Below are positions 9,801-17,562 of a DNA stretch of 64,000 bases, piece after piece (the first letter of the stretch is position 1; every line of letters begins with the position of its first letter). The stretch spans positions 185,761 to 249,760 of the forward strand of contig NZ_FRBF01000005.1 in NCBI RefSeq assembly GCF_900142545.1. The letters are read 5' to 3'. Below the pieces are notes generated by a model. It saw nothing but the letters and a program-made list of their open reading frames with translations, searched no databases and had not been told where the DNA came from. The position numbers and the translations under genes are program-made. The DNA is from Fibrobacter sp. UWT2. Lineage in GTDB: Bacteria > Fibrobacterota > Fibrobacteria > Fibrobacterales > Fibrobacteraceae.

Positions 9801-9894
9801 TTACCGTAGGAGCCATTGTCAGCACATACACAATCAGTGCCACTAATGCCGCAATGCCAGCGAAGATATGTTTCATCCATTTTTCCTTGAGCAT
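6808..9894 (-). CDS. DUF2723 GT-C family membrane protein (probable O-glycosyltransferase)
   Basis: About 1,028 residues with a dozen or so hydrophobic segments. The N-terminal signature [20 protein letters not shown] followed by [10 protein letters not shown] is the DUF2723 hallmark, with an Asp in the first periplasmic loop as in GT-C protein O-mannosyltransferases. A second membrane block spans about 430-640, and a long C-terminal soluble region ends in TPR-like helices (about 900-1000) and an Ala/Glu/Pro tail. DUF2723 proteins are thought to glycosylate exported proteins from polyprenyl-phosphate sugars; this is family inference. I chose the ATG at 9894, one base after the nusB stop, with AAGGAA seven bases before it. 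An ATG at 9876 (MKHIF) is also possible. Confidence 0.82.
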   Translation of the reverse strand: [1028 protein letters not shown]

Positions 9895-9895
9895 T

Positions 9896-10330
9896 TTACT
9901 TTTCCTTAGGTTCGGTGACAACCATGCCACGGTTACGCATAAAGCCAGTCAAAAGGCCGTTCACGAAAGAATCCGAATTGTCGGTGCTGTACTTGGCGGC
10001 AATCTGCACCGCTTCAGAAATTGCGACCTTCATCGGGATTTCGGGGATGTAAGAAAGTTCGACCATCGCAATGCGGAGCACAATGCGGTCAAGGCTTGCC
10101 ATGCGGTCCAGTTCCCAGTGGGCGGCCGCGGCCTTGATGTTTTCGTCGAGTTCTTCGCGATGGGCCTGCACCAGGTCCACCAACTTCATTCCATACTTTT
10201 TCTGTTCAGCGTGAAGGGGCTGGGATTCAAGGATTCCCGGAAGAGCCTCCCCTGCGGTCTGGCCCGTAATTTCCATGGCATACAAGAGCTGCATGGCAAA
10301 AACACGGGCGGGTCTGTAACTTACTTTCAT
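9896..10330 (-). CDS. nusB: Transcription antitermination factor NusB
   Basis: 144 residues of the NusB all-helical fold: YRPARVFAMQLLYAMEIT at the start, then DRIVLRIAMVELSYIPEIPMKVAISEAVQIAAKYSTDNSDSFVNGLL. The last stretch is the most conserved part of the family. NusB with NusE (S10) binds BoxA RNA and supports rRNA antitermination. It lies 17 bp downstream of ribH, a pairing common in many phyla, and its stop is one base from the start of the DUF2723 gene, so the operon continues into the glycosylation genes. Confidence 0.95.
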   Translation of the reverse strand: MKVSYRPARVFAMQLLYAMEITGQTAGEALPGILESQPLHAEQKKYGMKLVDLVQAHREELDENIKAAAAHWELDRMASLDRIVLRIAMVELSYIPEIPMKVAISEAVQIAAKYSTDNSDSFVNGLLTGFMRNRGMVVTEPKEK

Positions 10331-10347
10331 AATCGTGTCGCTAATAA

Positions 10348-10812
10348 TTAGATGGTCTTGTAAAGGTTTGCCATTTCAACGGCGGTTGATGCCCAGCTGG
10401 AGCCGAGGTTGCCGGCCTTAAGGCCTGCACGGTTCATTGCCTGGTCCACGGTATCGGTGGTGAGGATTCCAAGAATCACGGGGAGCTTGCCTTCGGCAGC
10501 GATGTTTGCGATGCCACCGGTAGAAGCGTTCACCACCACGTCGTAGTGGCTGGTTTCGCCGCGAATCACGGCACCCAGCGCCATCACGGCACTGTACTTG
10601 CCACTATCAGCGAGGCGACGGCACACGCCCGGAAGTTCGAATGCGCCCGGCACATGCACGACCGTGATGTCCTTGTCTGCTACACCGAGCAGTTCAAGCT
10701 GACGCACAGCCCCTTCCAGGAGCTTGTCGGTCACGACCTCGTTAAAGCGGGCAACGGCGATTGCCACCTTGAGGCCACTACCATTGAGGGAATTCTTGAT
10801 TTCGTTCACCAT
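10348..10812 (-). CDS. ribH: 6,7-dimethyl-8-ribityllumazine synthase
   Basis: 154 residues, the usual size. Signatures include VAIAVARFNEVVTDKLLEGA, VPGAFELPGVCRRLA, ALGAVIRGETSHYDVV and the terminal GNLGSSWASTAVEMANL. The enzyme condenses 5-amino-6-ribitylaminouracil with 3,4-dihydroxy-2-butanone 4-phosphate, the step before riboflavin synthase. Its start directly abuts the ribBA stop. ribD, needed for a complete pathway, is not in this cluster. Confidence 0.96.
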   Translation of the reverse strand: MVNEIKNSLNGSGLKVAIAVARFNEVVTDKLLEGAVRQLELLGVADKDITVVHVPGAFELPGVCRRLADSGKYSAVMALGAVIRGETSHYDVVVNASTGGIANIAAEGKLPVILGILTTDTVDQAMNRAGLKAGNLGSSWASTAVEMANLYKTI

Positions 10813-12051
10813 TTACTTATCCTCTTTCAAATTCGCTTCGGCAGCGGCATCCACGTGCAGCTGGTGTCCCATCTTCTTCTGCTTCGTGAGCAGGTAGAAC
10901 AAGTTTTCCTTGTTCGGCTTAATTTCGATCGGCACGCGTTCCACGATTTTAAGGCCATAAGCCGTAATGCCCGAAATCTTGCTCGGGTTATTCGTGAGCA
11001 GCTTCATTTCCTTGACGCCGAGGTCAGCCAAAATCTGGGCACCCGTGCCGTACTGGCGCAGGTCCGACTTGAACCCAAGGTGCAAGTTCGCTTCGACCGT
11101 ATCCATGCCCTTTTCTTGCAGCTCGTAAGCGCGGAGCTTGTTGCAGAGGCCGATTCCACGACCTTCCTGACCGCGCATGTAAAGGAACACGCCGCCGTGC
11201 TCGCCAATGAACTTCATGGCGGCGGCCAGCTGTTCGCCACAATCGCAACGCAGGCTACCAAAGATATCGCCCGTAAGGCATTCGCTATGCACGCGCACGT
11301 ACACCGGCTTACTGAAGTCGGGGTTACCCGCGACCCAGGCCACATGTTCTACACCGTCGGTCTTGCTCTTGTAAGCGTAGGCGGTAAAGTCGCCGTACTT
11401 GGTCGACACGTGCGGAGCAGCTACGCGCTGCACGAGCTTTTCATTTTTCAGGCGGTAATCGATGAGGTCGCGGATCGAGATAATCTTGAGGTTAAACTTC
11501 TTCGCGACTTCCTGAAGCTGCGGCATACGAGCCATGGTGCCGTCTTCGTTCATGATTTCAATCAAGGCGGCCGCCGGGCGCAGGCCCGCAAGCTTTGCTA
11601 GGTCTACAGCTGCTTCGGTATGGCCTGCGCGACGGAGTACGCCCTCTTCCTGGGCGTACAGGGGCGAGATATGCCCCGGCCTGCCGAAGTCGCTGGGCTT
11701 GGAATTCGGGTCCGAAAGAGCGAGAATCGTTGCAGCGCGGTCGTGAGCGGACACACCCGTGGTGCAGCCTTCAATCTTGTCGACCATGATGGTAAAAGGC
11801 GTGCCCAAAATCGAGGTATTCTCGGCGGTCTGCCGCGTGAGGTTCAGTTCATGGCAACGCTTGATCGGGAGCGGTGCGCAAAGCACGCCACGACCTTCGT
11901 GGAGCATGAAGTTCACCTTTTCGGGCGTAATCTTTTCGGCGGCAATGACAAAGTCGCCTTCGTTTTCGCGGTCTTCGTCATCAACCACAATCAAAAACTT
12001 GCCGTTCTTAAAATCTTCTATGGCCTCTTCAATCGTATTAAGCAAGGTCAC
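10813..12051 (-). CDS. ribBA: Bifunctional DHBP synthase / GTP cyclohydrolase II
   Basis: 412 residues. The N-terminal half (1-200) is 3,4-dihydroxy-2-butanone 4-phosphate synthase, with [28 protein letters not shown] and GRPGHISPL. The C-terminal half (210-400) is GTP cyclohydrolase II, with [23 protein letters not shown] carrying the three zinc cysteines, then [10 protein letters not shown] and LTNNPSKI. It supplies both precursors of lumazine. It overlaps ribE by 14 bp and abuts ribH, so the three rib genes are translationally coupled. Confidence 0.96.
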   Translation of the reverse strand: MTLLNTIEEAIEDFKNGKFLIVVDDEDRENEGDFVIAAEKITPEKVNFMLHEGRGVLCAPLPIKRCHELNLTRQTAENTSILGTPFTIMVDKIEGCTTGVSAHDRAATILALSDPNSKPSDFGRPGHISPLYAQEEGVLRRAGHTEAAVDLAKLAGLRPAAALIEIMNEDGTMARMPQLQEVAKKFNLKIISIRDLIDYRLKNEKLVQRVAAPHVSTKYGDFTAYAYKSKTDGVEHVAWVAGNPDFSKPVYVRVHSECLTGDIFGSLRCDCGEQLAAAMKFIGEHGGVFLYMRGQEGRGIGLCNKLRAYELQEKGMDTVEANLHLGFKSDLRQYGTGAQILADLGVKEMKLLTNNPSKISGITAYGLKIVERVPIEIKPNKENLFYLLTKQKKMGHQLHVDAAAEANLKEDK

Positions 12052-12637
12052 GTTCCTTCAGATAATTTTCAATATACTTGCCGAGCATGTCGACTTCCAC
12101 ATTCACAATTGTACCCGGAACCCAGTTGCGCAGGTTCGTGCGGGCCAAGGTTTCTGGGATAATGCACACGCGAATGGAATCTTCAAACTTTTCAGCGACC
12201 GTCAGGCTGATTCCGTTGAGAGAAATCGAACCGCGGCGAATCACATAGCGACGCAGGTCAGCCGGAAGCTTCAAATCCACTTCGACACCCGTTTCACGCG
12301 GAGTCACCTTGATGACTTCGGTAATGCAGTCCACATGGCCCATCACAAAGTGACCACCCATAAAGCTGTCTGCACGACACGGAAGCTCCAAATTCACCAA
12401 CTTGCCGACAGCAGCCTGCTTGAAGCCCGTGTTTTCCACCGTCTGGTGCATCAGGCAAAAAGTGGCTTCGTCATCGGTACAAGATTCAATGGAAAGACAC
12501 ACACCATCGTTGGCGACACTGTCGCCCAACTTACAATTCTTAAAAAAGCCCGGTGACTTAAGGCGCATGGTAAGCGCATCGCCCCTACTTTCGATAGAAA
12601 CGATTTCACCGGTAGATTGAATAATACCCGTAAACAT
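12038..12637 (-). CDS. ribE: Riboflavin synthase alpha chain
   Basis: 199 residues made of two similar lumazine-binding halves. The N-terminus [16 protein letters not shown] is diagnostic, [13 protein letters not shown] and [12 protein letters not shown] are the duplicated motifs, and [11 protein letters not shown] marks the second barrel. It dismutates two lumazines to riboflavin. It heads the long minus-strand run. No FMN riboswitch is present upstream. Instead, TATCTT ends nine bases before the ATG and there is no Shine-Dalgarno, suggesting a leaderless or near-leaderless transcript. Confidence 0.95.
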   Translation of the reverse strand: MFTGIIQSTGEIVSIESRGDALTMRLKSPGFFKNCKLGDSVANDGVCLSIESCTDDEATFCLMHQTVENTGFKQAAVGKLVNLELPCRADSFMGGHFVMGHVDCITEVIKVTPRETGVEVDLKLPADLRRYVIRRGSISLNGISLTVAEKFEDSIRVCIIPETLARTNLRNWVPGTIVNVEVDMLGKYIENYLKERDLA

Positions 12638-12665
12638 ACGGGGGCAAAGATAGAAATTTAGATAA

Positions 12666-12708
12666 GAGACGAGAGACGAGAGACGAGAGAAAGTAGGCTG
12701 TAGGAAGT
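12666..12708. repeat. Heptanucleotide repeat, copy 2
   Basis: Three perfect GAGACGA units (12666-12686), a five-base break, then AGTAGGC, TGTAGGA and AGT. It lies between ribE and the DUF2279 gene and ends one base before that gene's TAG stop. It is the most diverged copy of the AGTAGRM family in the window. Confidence 0.7.
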
Positions 12709-12709
12709 A

Positions 12710-13642
12710 CTAAAATTTAATCGGGTACAGCAAGTACCAGTGGAATTCGGGATAAACTTGCACGGTGGGGGCAGGCAACTTGAAGTAATTCAGGTACTTC
12801 ACGATAGTGCGTGCCATGCGGCTCTGCGGGCGGAATGCTTCCAGGTCGTAATCCAGCGCGATATAGACTTCACGATGCGGCGTCACATTTTTGTCGTGCA
12901 GGAACACACCTTCGTCAATGCTTAAGCCCGCTGCAATGGCAAGCCAACTCGGATAATACTGACGCGCGGCCTTAGGCAACATGCGGTAAACCTTGAACGA
13001 CGCCCAGAATGTTTGGTTACAATAGTCGTCGGTAAACACGCCTGTTTTACTTTGTCTGTAATACGCTTTAGTATTGATCCAGTAGCTCCACTTGAGGTCC
13101 ACATACTTGAACACAGGCACATAGCGTTCCGCCATCGGCAAGAAGCCGCCTAGCGTTCCCGAAAGCACGTCGAAAACGCTAAAGCCCCACTCCGGCGAAA
13201 AGCCGTCTTTCACGTCGATTGCAATATGGGTCGCCATCGCCGAAAAGCCCGCGAACAAGTACGAATAAAATTCGGAAATTCCCGCCCAGCGGTACCCTTC
13301 GTAAAATGACTCGCCCATCATGACGCCCGAGGCGAAATGGCCGAACTTATCCAGGTTCAAGGCGTAGTCAAAATCATTTTCGAAGCGGAATCGCCCGCCA
13401 CCTTCGTCCCACCAGCCCTTCTTGAACACGAGCCAATAGGCGGCGCCATAGGCAATCAAAACCGTCGAGGCAACGCCCACGCTCTTGGCAACCGAGAACT
13501 GCGTTGTATCGCCCGGATCTTCGCTGCGGAAATCCCACGTGGAATCGCGCCAAGTCAGCGGATCACTAGGGGCAGCCTGCAAGGAAACGCTTGCAAACAG
13601 GAGCGCCACGACAGAAATTATAAAAGCCCGAAAAAAATTCAC
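12710..13642 (-). CDS. DUF2279 (YfiM-like) exported protein
   Basis: About 310 residues. A signal peptide (NFFRAFIISVVALLFASVSLQA) precedes a mature region with DKFGHFASGVMMGESFYEGYRWAG and HIAIDVKDGFSPEWGFSVFDVLSGTLGG. This His/Asp-bearing membrane-associated core is the DUF2279 signature. Its function is unknown. I chose the GTG at 13642: it puts the signal peptide at the N-terminus and lies seven bases after TATCTT, with TTGCAA 17 bp further upstream, so the mRNA would be leaderless. An upstream TTG (13651) would overlap that -10. The stop abuts a heptad repeat. Confidence 0.75.
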   Translation of the reverse strand: MNFFRAFIISVVALLFASVSLQAAPSDPLTWRDSTWDFRSEDPGDTTQFSVAKSVGVASTVLIAYGAAYWLVFKKGWWDEGGGRFRFENDFDYALNLDKFGHFASGVMMGESFYEGYRWAGISEFYSYLFAGFSAMATHIAIDVKDGFSPEWGFSVFDVLSGTLGGFLPMAERYVPVFKYVDLKWSYWINTKAYYRQSKTGVFTDDYCNQTFWASFKVYRMLPKAARQYYPSWLAIAAGLSIDEGVFLHDKNVTPHREVYIALDYDLEAFRPQSRMARTIVKYLNYFKLPAPTVQVYPEFHWYLLYPIKF

Positions 13643-13649
13643 GGGCTTC

Positions 13650-13678
13650 AAGATAGAAATTTTTCTTTACAATTGCAA
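13650..13678 (-). promoter_or_regulatory. Predicted promoter for DUF2279 gene (leaderless geometry)
   Basis: On the minus strand, TTGCAA (13678-13673), 17 bp, TATCTT (13655-13650), then seven bases to the GTG start at 13642. Transcription starting seven bases past the -10 would begin at or next to the start codon. Confidence 0.55.
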
Positions 13679-13720
13679 TGCAAACGCAGCATTAAGCAAA
13701 ACGTTTGATTCTTTTTAGAC

Positions 13721-14236
13721 TTATTTCTTAATATAGTCTATAACATAGGTCTTTTTAGCAGAATAATAGAGATACTTTGCTCCAACAAACTCAGACGGTA
13801 TATTCAAGTCCAGTTCTTGAAGACAAATACATTTGAATACTGTTCCGGTAGAACACAGACTGTCTTTACTAACAGAACAATCCGCCTCATCCATATACTT
13901 TCCCGAAATATACAGCGTATCATTTTTTATCTCATACATAATGGTATTTATTTTGCATAAACTAAATACCATGGTCACTGTCGCAGAGCCATCTTCATTC
14001 ATAAGAAACGGAATCGTTTTCGTGGTATCGGTTTCTATAGCAAGCATTGCTTTAGCGACATCTTCATCTTTATTACAAGGCTTTCTAACCGTATAATCGG
14101 TGGACGACTTCATTGCTGCATTATGAACAACAGGGACGTTCACAGTCCCACTCCCCGTACTGGAGTCATCCGAACACGCAAAAAAAACAAAACTAACGGC
14201 TAAAATGCACAAAGCGAGCAGATTTGTTTTTTTCAT
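13721..14236 (-). CDS. Hypothetical lipoprotein
   Basis: 171 residues starting MKKTNLLALCILAVSFVFFAC, a lipoprotein signal with the modified Cys followed by SDDSSTGSG, a Ser/Asp/Gly spacer typical of this organism's lipoproteins. The mature part has several cysteines but matches no family I recognise. The ATG at 14236 has GGGAGGA at proper spacing; an in-frame upstream ATG (14272) would bury the signal peptide. It is more AT-rich than its neighbours and stands alone between the DUF2279 gene and the fabF terminator. Confidence 0.7.
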   Translation of the reverse strand: MKKTNLLALCILAVSFVFFACSDDSSTGSGTVNVPVVHNAAMKSSTDYTVRKPCNKDEDVAKAMLAIETDTTKTIPFLMNEDGSATVTMVFSLCKINTIMYEIKNDTLYISGKYMDEADCSVSKDSLCSTGTVFKCICLQELDLNIPSEFVGAKYLYYSAKKTYVIDYIKK

Positions 14237-14365
14237 GATAATCCTCCCATGATTTAAGGGTATGAGGTACATCTATAATATAATCTATTTTATCGCCATT
14301 AGATTAACATTTCCCACTTTTTTTGCAGGAATATGATTATGACATATTCCTTTTTCAAAAACAAC

Positions 14366-14403
14366 AAAAAAAGCCCCAGAGAACGAAACTCCGGAAGGCT
14401 TTC
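14366..14403 (-). terminator. Rho-independent terminator after fabF
   Basis: On the minus strand, AGCC-TT-CCGGAG pairs with CTCTGGGGCT (one G-U, small bulge) and is followed by seven T. It lies 24 bases past the fabF stop. Confidence 0.75.
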
Positions 14404-14426
14404 TAAATGCGTAGTGTGTGATGCGA

Positions 14427-15659
14427 CTAGTTGCGGCCGAGGAGCAGCACGCTGTTCTGGCCACCGAAGCCGAAGCTGTCGGACATGGCGTAGTTGAACG
14501 AGTGGCTGGTGTTCTTGTTGGCGCACACATCGAGGTGGATGCGTTCGTCCTGGTTGAACACGTTCGTGGTCGCATGAATCATCTGATTCTGCAAGGACTT
14601 CACGGTGATGATGGCTTCGAGAGCACCGGCGGCGCCGAGAGCGTGGCCGATCATGCACTTGGAGGAATTCACCTTGAGGTTGTCGGTAGCACCGGCAAAG
14701 ACCTTTTCGAGGGCGGAGCATTCAGCAACGTCGCCGAGCGGAGTCGAAGTACCGTGCGTGTTCACGTAGCCCACATCCTTCGGGGAAATACCGGCTTCGC
14801 GGAGAGCCATTTCGATAGCGAGGCGGACGCCTTCGCCGTCTTCACGCGGGGCGGACATATGGTGAGCGTCTGCGCTCATGCCGATGCCGGCCACGCGAGC
14901 GAGAATGTTGGCGCCACGCTTCTTGGCATGCGTAAGGCTTTCGAGAACGAGAATGCCAGAACCTTCACCGATCACGAAACCATCGCGGTCCTTATCGAAC
15001 GGACGAGAAGCCGTCGTCGGATCGTCGTTGCGCTTGCTCAAGGCCTTCATAGAGGTAAAGCCAGCGAGAGCCACATTGTTCACGGTTTCGTCGGTACCAC
15101 CGGCGAGCATGATATCGGCGCGGCCCAAGCGGATCTGGTCGTAGGCGGCGGCGATAGAGTGGTTAGAGGTTGCGCAAGCGGAAACCACTGCGTAGCAGGG
15201 GCCCATCCAGCCAGTGCGGTTGGAAACTTCGCCAGCGGGCATGTTCACGATAGACATCGGAATGAAGAACGGGGACACGCGGCTCGGGCCACGGTTCGAA
15301 AGCGAAACGACGGAATCGCTATAAATCTGCATACCGCCGATACCGGAACCGATAATCACGCCAGAGCGGGTCGGATCTTCGTTTTCGGGAGAAATACCGG
15401 CGTTCTTGAGTGCCTGGAAAGAAGCATACACAGCGTACTGGATGCACCTGGACAGACGGGACGAATCACGCGGGGAAATAAATTCGGAACCATCGAATTC
15501 CTTGACGGCGGCAGCTATCTTGATCGGATAGTTGGTCACGTCGAAGCGATCGATCGTTGCGAGTCCGGATTTACCTTCCAGCAGGTTGTTCCAAAGGAGT
15601 TCCGGCGTATTGCCGAGGGCGGAAACACACCCCATACCTGTAATTACAACTTCTTCCAT
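14427..15659 (-). CDS. fabF: 3-oxoacyl-ACP synthase II
   Basis: 410 residues, normal FabF length. The Cys-His-His triad is visible: C162 in VVSACATSNHS, H302 in VNTHGTSTPLGD and H339 in CMIGHALGAAGA. MEEVVITGMGCVSALG and the terminal FGFGGQNSVLLLGR are family-typical. It elongates acyl-ACP with malonyl-ACP in fatty acid synthesis. It is a single-gene unit with its own terminator, not next to acpP. Upstream, TATATT ends ten bases before the ATG and there is no clear Shine-Dalgarno. An 8-bp palindrome TTAAATTT-TTAG-AAATTTAA (15710-15729) lies between it and the next gene. Confidence 0.95.
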   Translation of the reverse strand: MEEVVITGMGCVSALGNTPELLWNNLLEGKSGLATIDRFDVTNYPIKIAAAVKEFDGSEFISPRDSSRLSRCIQYAVYASFQALKNAGISPENEDPTRSGVIIGSGIGGMQIYSDSVVSLSNRGPSRVSPFFIPMSIVNMPAGEVSNRTGWMGPCYAVVSACATSNHSIAAAYDQIRLGRADIMLAGGTDETVNNVALAGFTSMKALSKRNDDPTTASRPFDKDRDGFVIGEGSGILVLESLTHAKKRGANILARVAGIGMSADAHHMSAPREDGEGVRLAIEMALREAGISPKDVGYVNTHGTSTPLGDVAECSALEKVFAGATDNLKVNSSKCMIGHALGAAGALEAIITVKSLQNQMIHATTNVFNQDERIHLDVCANKNTSHSFNYAMSDSFGFGGQNSVLLLGRN

Positions 15660-15785
15660 AGTGCGCCCAAATATAGAAAAAAAGCGCCACCCTCAGGAGG
15701 TATCTTGTCTTAAATTTTTAGAAATTTAATACAATCTGCTTATAATTATACTACAAACAGACCGATTGGAGCCATTTTGAGCGAC

Positions 15786-16901
15786 CTAGTGGTACAAATC
15801 CCAAATCGAAATCCGGCGATATTTGATACGTAAAGGGATCTTTCTGACGAAATCTCGCCAATAATCCGCCTCTTGCCAAAAAACTTCAGACAGCGAAAAA
15901 GGCACCAAGCGAATCGTTTTCCAGCGATTCCCCAGCCAACGTACCACGAAATTCATTCCGTGCTCGTCCTTGGCGTTCACGCGGTTAAACCCGAAGTTTC
16001 CGCTTTCGTAAACCTCGGCAAGCATCCTTTTGCCCAGTTTTGCGTCAGGGGGCACCAACATTTTGTCATTTTCGAGACCGAAAACCTCGCCCATGATCCA
16101 CATGACGGCAGCCCCCAGCCGCTTGAGGCCAAATCGAGAAAGCTTCGCCGAAATTTCGCGACGGTCATTGGCTGTAGAATGCTCGAGCAAAACAAAATAG
16201 TCCACAAGCTGCTTGAGCCCCACTCCCCCCTTGAAAAAATGCCGCTGGATATGCGCCAACTGCATCGCAAGAGCGAACTTGATAGAGGGTACAGAAAATC
16301 CTTCGGGCACACGCTCCGTATTCAAGATTTCGTTTTCCAAATACCGCAGCAGGCGCCGTCTCGCAAAAGGATTAAACACTCCAGAAGAAGGCCTAAAATG
16401 AACTTCTACGGGAACCTTGCTTGCGCCTTGAATATGGATATGATGCGGAGAGCCCTCGTCCTTTTCGTCAAGTTCGTAGCCCATTTTTTTCACAAGAGCC
16501 ACAACGCTTTTGCGGCCACCTTCAACCCACAAGTCGATATCGCCGGCATGCCGCATGAACGGATCCGGGTAAAGTCTTGCGTTGGCAGCTCCCTTCAACA
16601 CGGCCGTCTTGCGGCCCTGCGCCTCGAACAGCTGCGCAAGCCTAGCCGCCTCGGCATTCAGAAGTTCGTTATGCCCCTTGACAGTCTCCGCTTCGCTCGC
16701 CCATTGGAATACAAGTTCCATAGAAGGGCGCAGCTCCTTGGGCAAACGGTTAATGGAGCGGTAAGCGATTGCTGTCACCAAATGACGCAAACTTTCCGAA
16801 TGAACCGACGCCCATTCGGAATCACTCAACTTACGGTCTAAAGCGAACGAGCCCTCTTCTGGAGAAAACGCCATTCGCAACAATTTGTACAGAGGCTCCA
16901 T
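15786..16901 (-). CDS. NTP_transf_5 family nucleotidyltransferase-like protein
   Basis: 371 residues. The central part has GRKTAVLKGAANARLYP followed by MRHAGDIDLWVEGG, the G-[GS]-x9-D-x-D nucleotidyltransferase signature in the form seen in the uncharacterised NTP_transf_5 (PF14907) family. VPVEVHFRPSS gives the third acidic position, and the helical C-terminus has LAMQLAHIQRHFFKGG...QLVDYFVLL. Relatives often sit in polysaccharide or peptide-modification loci; the substrate is unknown. The ATG at 16901 is six bases after TATTTT with no Shine-Dalgarno; a TTG two codons upstream is the alternative. Confidence 0.7.
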   Translation of the reverse strand: MEPLYKLLRMAFSPEEGSFALDRKLSDSEWASVHSESLRHLVTAIAYRSINRLPKELRPSMELVFQWASEAETVKGHNELLNAEAARLAQLFEAQGRKTAVLKGAANARLYPDPFMRHAGDIDLWVEGGRKSVVALVKKMGYELDEKDEGSPHHIHIQGASKVPVEVHFRPSSGVFNPFARRRLLRYLENEILNTERVPEGFSVPSIKFALAMQLAHIQRHFFKGGVGLKQLVDYFVLLEHSTANDRREISAKLSRFGLKRLGAAVMWIMGEVFGLENDKMLVPPDAKLGKRMLAEVYESGNFGFNRVNAKDEHGMNFVVRWLGNRWKTIRLVPFSLSEVFWQEADYWRDFVRKIPLRIKYRRISIWDLYH

Positions 16902-17001
16902 ATTCAAAAAATAAAAAAATTATCATTCCTAGGCAGAAATACATCAATAACCATTCACCCATTCAATTTTGAACATCATTTTTTTTTAAATTGTCCGCGT
17001 T

Positions 17002-17547
17002 ATGGCAAGAATTAAAAGCGCACCGAACCTCGTCTGGATGGACCTCGAAATGTCGGGTCTCGAGCCGGAGAGGGACGTCATTCTCGAAATAGCGACGATC
17101 GTAACCGACCCGAACTTGAATATTTTGGCCGAAGGGCCCGTCTTGGCAATTCACCAGACCGAAAACATTTTTGAAGGCATGGACGACTGGAACAAGCGTC
17201 ACCACACCCAGAGCGGACTCGTGGAACGCTGCCGCAAGTCGACTCTCACTATGGCCGACGCCGACAAGATGACGCTCGACTTCATCAAGCCCTTCACTAC
17301 CGAACGCGGAAACGTGCTCTGCGGGAATTCCATTACGCAGGACAGGCGTTTTCTGTACAAGTACATGCCGCTTTTGACCGGCTGGCTGAACTACAGAAAC
17401 ATCGACGTGAGTTCCATCAAGGAACTGACCTTCCGCTGGTACCCGGACTTGCCGGAATTCCAGAAGATGGAAAAGCACCAGGCCCTGGACGATATCCGCG
17501 AAAGCATCGCCGAACTCCAGTACTACCGCAAGACGATTTTTAAGTAA
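17002..17547 (+). CDS. orn: Oligoribonuclease
   Basis: 181 residues, the normal Orn size. DEDDh exonuclease residues are in place: D14 and E16 in VWMDLEMSGL, D114 in NSITQDRRFL, and H159/D163 in KHQALDDI. Orn degrades 2-5 nt RNAs and pGpG, the final step of RNA turnover and c-di-GMP breakdown. It leads the plus-strand unit orn-PBP-lgt (15 bp to the next start). TAAATT ends nine bases before the ATG and no Shine-Dalgarno is seen. Confidence 0.95.
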   Translation: MARIKSAPNLVWMDLEMSGLEPERDVILEIATIVTDPNLNILAEGPVLAIHQTENIFEGMDDWNKRHHTQSGLVERCRKSTLTMADADKMTLDFIKPFTTERGNVLCGNSITQDRRFLYKYMPLLTGWLNYRNIDVSSIKELTFRWYPDLPEFQKMEKHQALDDIRESIAELQYYRKTIFK

Positions 17548-17562
17548 CGCTTAAACTTTAAG

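Noticed and set aside
12638..12709. Possible FMN riboswitch ahead of ribE.
   Set aside because: The gap is 72 bp, largely heptad repeat, with none of the conserved FMN element; the -10 is only nine bases from the ATG.
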